A DNA stretch of 64,000 nt, taken from positions 54,466,851 through 54,530,850 of the forward strand of contig NC_092796.1 in NCBI RefSeq assembly GCF_918797505.1. Reading direction: 5' to 3'. The notes under the pieces are model-generated. The model was given only the letters and a program-made list of their open reading frames with translations. It had not been told where the DNA came from and made no database searches. The position numbers and the translations under genes are program-made. Of the stretch, positions 62,611 to 64,000 are shown in pieces. This DNA comes from Bemisia tabaci (taxonomy: Eukaryota; Arthropoda; Insecta; Hemiptera; Aleyrodidae). Each line of letters starts with the position of its first letter. The first letter of the stretch is position 1.

Positions 62611-63744
62611 AGTGTTTATCGTGTTAGAGGGTTGACCGCCCTTTTCGGTCCTAAGAGCTCCATATTCCGACTTGTGCGTTTGTGCGTAAACTCTCCTCAT
62701 ACAGCCTATAAGTACTCTTTGACGACCATGAGCTTCCTTTAGGGTGTAGAGGATCCTAATAGTAGATTTTTTTTCTCGAGAACAAATCACCAGTCTCACG
62801 TTGCTCTCTCGCGATGACGCCGACGACGGGAGGAATTTCCTTGGAAGCTACAAAATCCAAGAAAGCGAGGATAATGAAACGTTGAAACGAAACGCACTTA
62901 ACACTTTCCAGCGACGACCGGTGCCATGGAAAAGGCCGAGTGAAATTTTGATTCATTAAACGCGAGCCCGAGGTGTCTTTTATTGATTGTGTGAAAAATT
63001 GCGGGCATTCATTTCGGTGGGAACCTCCGGGTTTCCTATACATAAATATACAACCGACCGATGCTGCCAACGTGTACCGAGTTAATAGGCTTTTTTATCC
63101 GGTATCAACTATTATTAGTGTATATTTGACAACATTTTTGTTGAATTGTCCGACTAAGACGGAAAAAGAGGGGAGAGGAAAGGGAACTGCGTTTTAAAAG
63201 AAAGAAAAAACCTGAGAATGCAATAAACCTGCAGCATTGGGCCGCGGTTCTGTTTGAACATCAGCTGTATTCGCACGCTTTCATTAGTTCATAATCTTAA
63301 TTAGTGGCTGACGTATCTCAATCAATAAACATGATTTACAACTTTATATCATAAGCATAATAATTTTCGTTCAAAGTTGAACTTTCATACCCAATCGACT
63401 CTCTTACAATACTAGTAAAATTAGGAGACTCAAACGCGCGGGTAAGAAAGTAGACTAAATATCATGCAAAACATTTTAAGACCGTTGTCAAAACAACTCA
63501 CGGTCGTTCAGAAAATCGATAACTGTCATAAATTCACATAGTATTATTTGGGTCAGGTAATATTTGAGTTTGATTAAGGATCAGTTTTTAACAACCGTAA
63601 GCGATGGTGAATTTGGGAAACCGTTTTGGCTTTGTGTTCTATGTTTTCTATACCTGAGCCAGAGTTCAGACGTTATTCTAAGCTCTTTGTGAAACTATGT
63701 ATTATTGTAATGCTTCATATATTGTGCGTGATATATTGAGAGGT
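62611..63744. other. No gene recognised
   Basis: Mixed to AT-rich. A fragment of repeat N ('ggagactcaaacgcgcgggt') lies near 63424. Frames up to 104 codons have no domains. Confidence 0.42.
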
Positions 63745-63925
63745 AAATTGTGCGCGTTTACGACGGCGCAGAGATACAACTATTCGTACTCGATGGACGT
63801 CCAAGCCGCATCTGAAAAATTGAAGGCGCGATGACGCGAAGCGTGATCTCTCAATGCTCTGCTATATGCTGTCAATGAGGTGTCGCTCAGAGTCGGAAGA
63901 AAAGTAAAAAAAGAGGCCCGAACAC
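63745..63925 (-). repeat. Interspersed repeat S, inverted copy
   Basis: Reverse complement of the first half-unit at about 6285-6465: 'cggcgcagagatacaactat', 'gatggacgtcc', 'ctgaaaaattgaaggcgcg', 'gctctgctatatgctg', 'aggtgtcgctcag' and 'agaggcccg'. Confidence 0.65.
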
Positions 63926-64000
63926 ATCTCTCCTACTTTCGGCTGTGTTACTCACGTAGTGCTTGAAGCACCATTACGAATAAGATAGACGCAAACAAAC

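Overview
This window is eukaryotic, almost certainly from an insect. The reasons are TCAGTY-type initiator motifs, an insect-style divergent ionotropic receptor, an RTE-type LINE and dense families of small DNA transposons. A sap-feeding hemipteran seems most likely, but that is inference and the species cannot be fixed from the sequence. The DNA is AT-rich, with scattered GC-rich islands. There is no operon, CRISPR array or bacterial gene organisation.

Only two long, clearly protein-coding units are visible. One is an ionotropic-receptor-like gene on the minus strand (2727-5079), interrupted by a one-base frame break in the first membrane segment. The other is a complete RTE-type LINE (37578-40801) with an intact 1018-codon endonuclease/reverse-transcriptase frame and a perfect 12-bp target-site duplication. 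A second, 5'-truncated LINE copy (10409-11840, minus) differs by one residue over 457 codons. Its 5' junction carries a 17-bp inverted duplication that looks like snapback priming. A few short candidate exons (50214-50293, 54318-54412, 61573-61661) and a possible first exon (5979-6215) suggest that parts of the window are introns or flanks of larger genes.

The rest is a nested landscape of non-autonomous transposons. The dominant family, here called A, has 14 copies of about 230 bp. They are near-perfect hairpins with CACTGG termini and 2-bp target duplications. Other families are: B (TA duplication), C and D (built from short internal microrepeats), H and I (4-bp duplications, CTGCCGTG termini), J (GGACG termini), K, L, T, W and G (8-bp duplications, hAT-like), M, P and X (hairpins), and R. 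There is one tRNA-derived SINE with an 8-bp duplication, a tRNA-like head, and four tandem arrays (units of 21, 76, about 70-85 and about 140-160 bp).

Layout: 0-6.7 kb holds a degenerate direct repeat, the receptor gene and a possible promoter; 6.7-14.6 kb holds hAT-like elements and the truncated LINE nested in a hAT-like element; 14.6-26 kb holds mixed MITEs and a long tandem array; 26-30 kb holds a GC-rich island, the 21-bp minisatellite and the SINE; 30-36.8 kb is sparse; 36.8-41 kb holds the young LINE; 41-51 kb holds hAT-like and 4-bp-TSD MITEs; 51-64 kb holds more MITEs with reciprocal nesting. I did not find a new gene system. The most interesting material is transposon biology: insertion mechanism, the shared-core MITEs, and the splice-site-like ends of family A.
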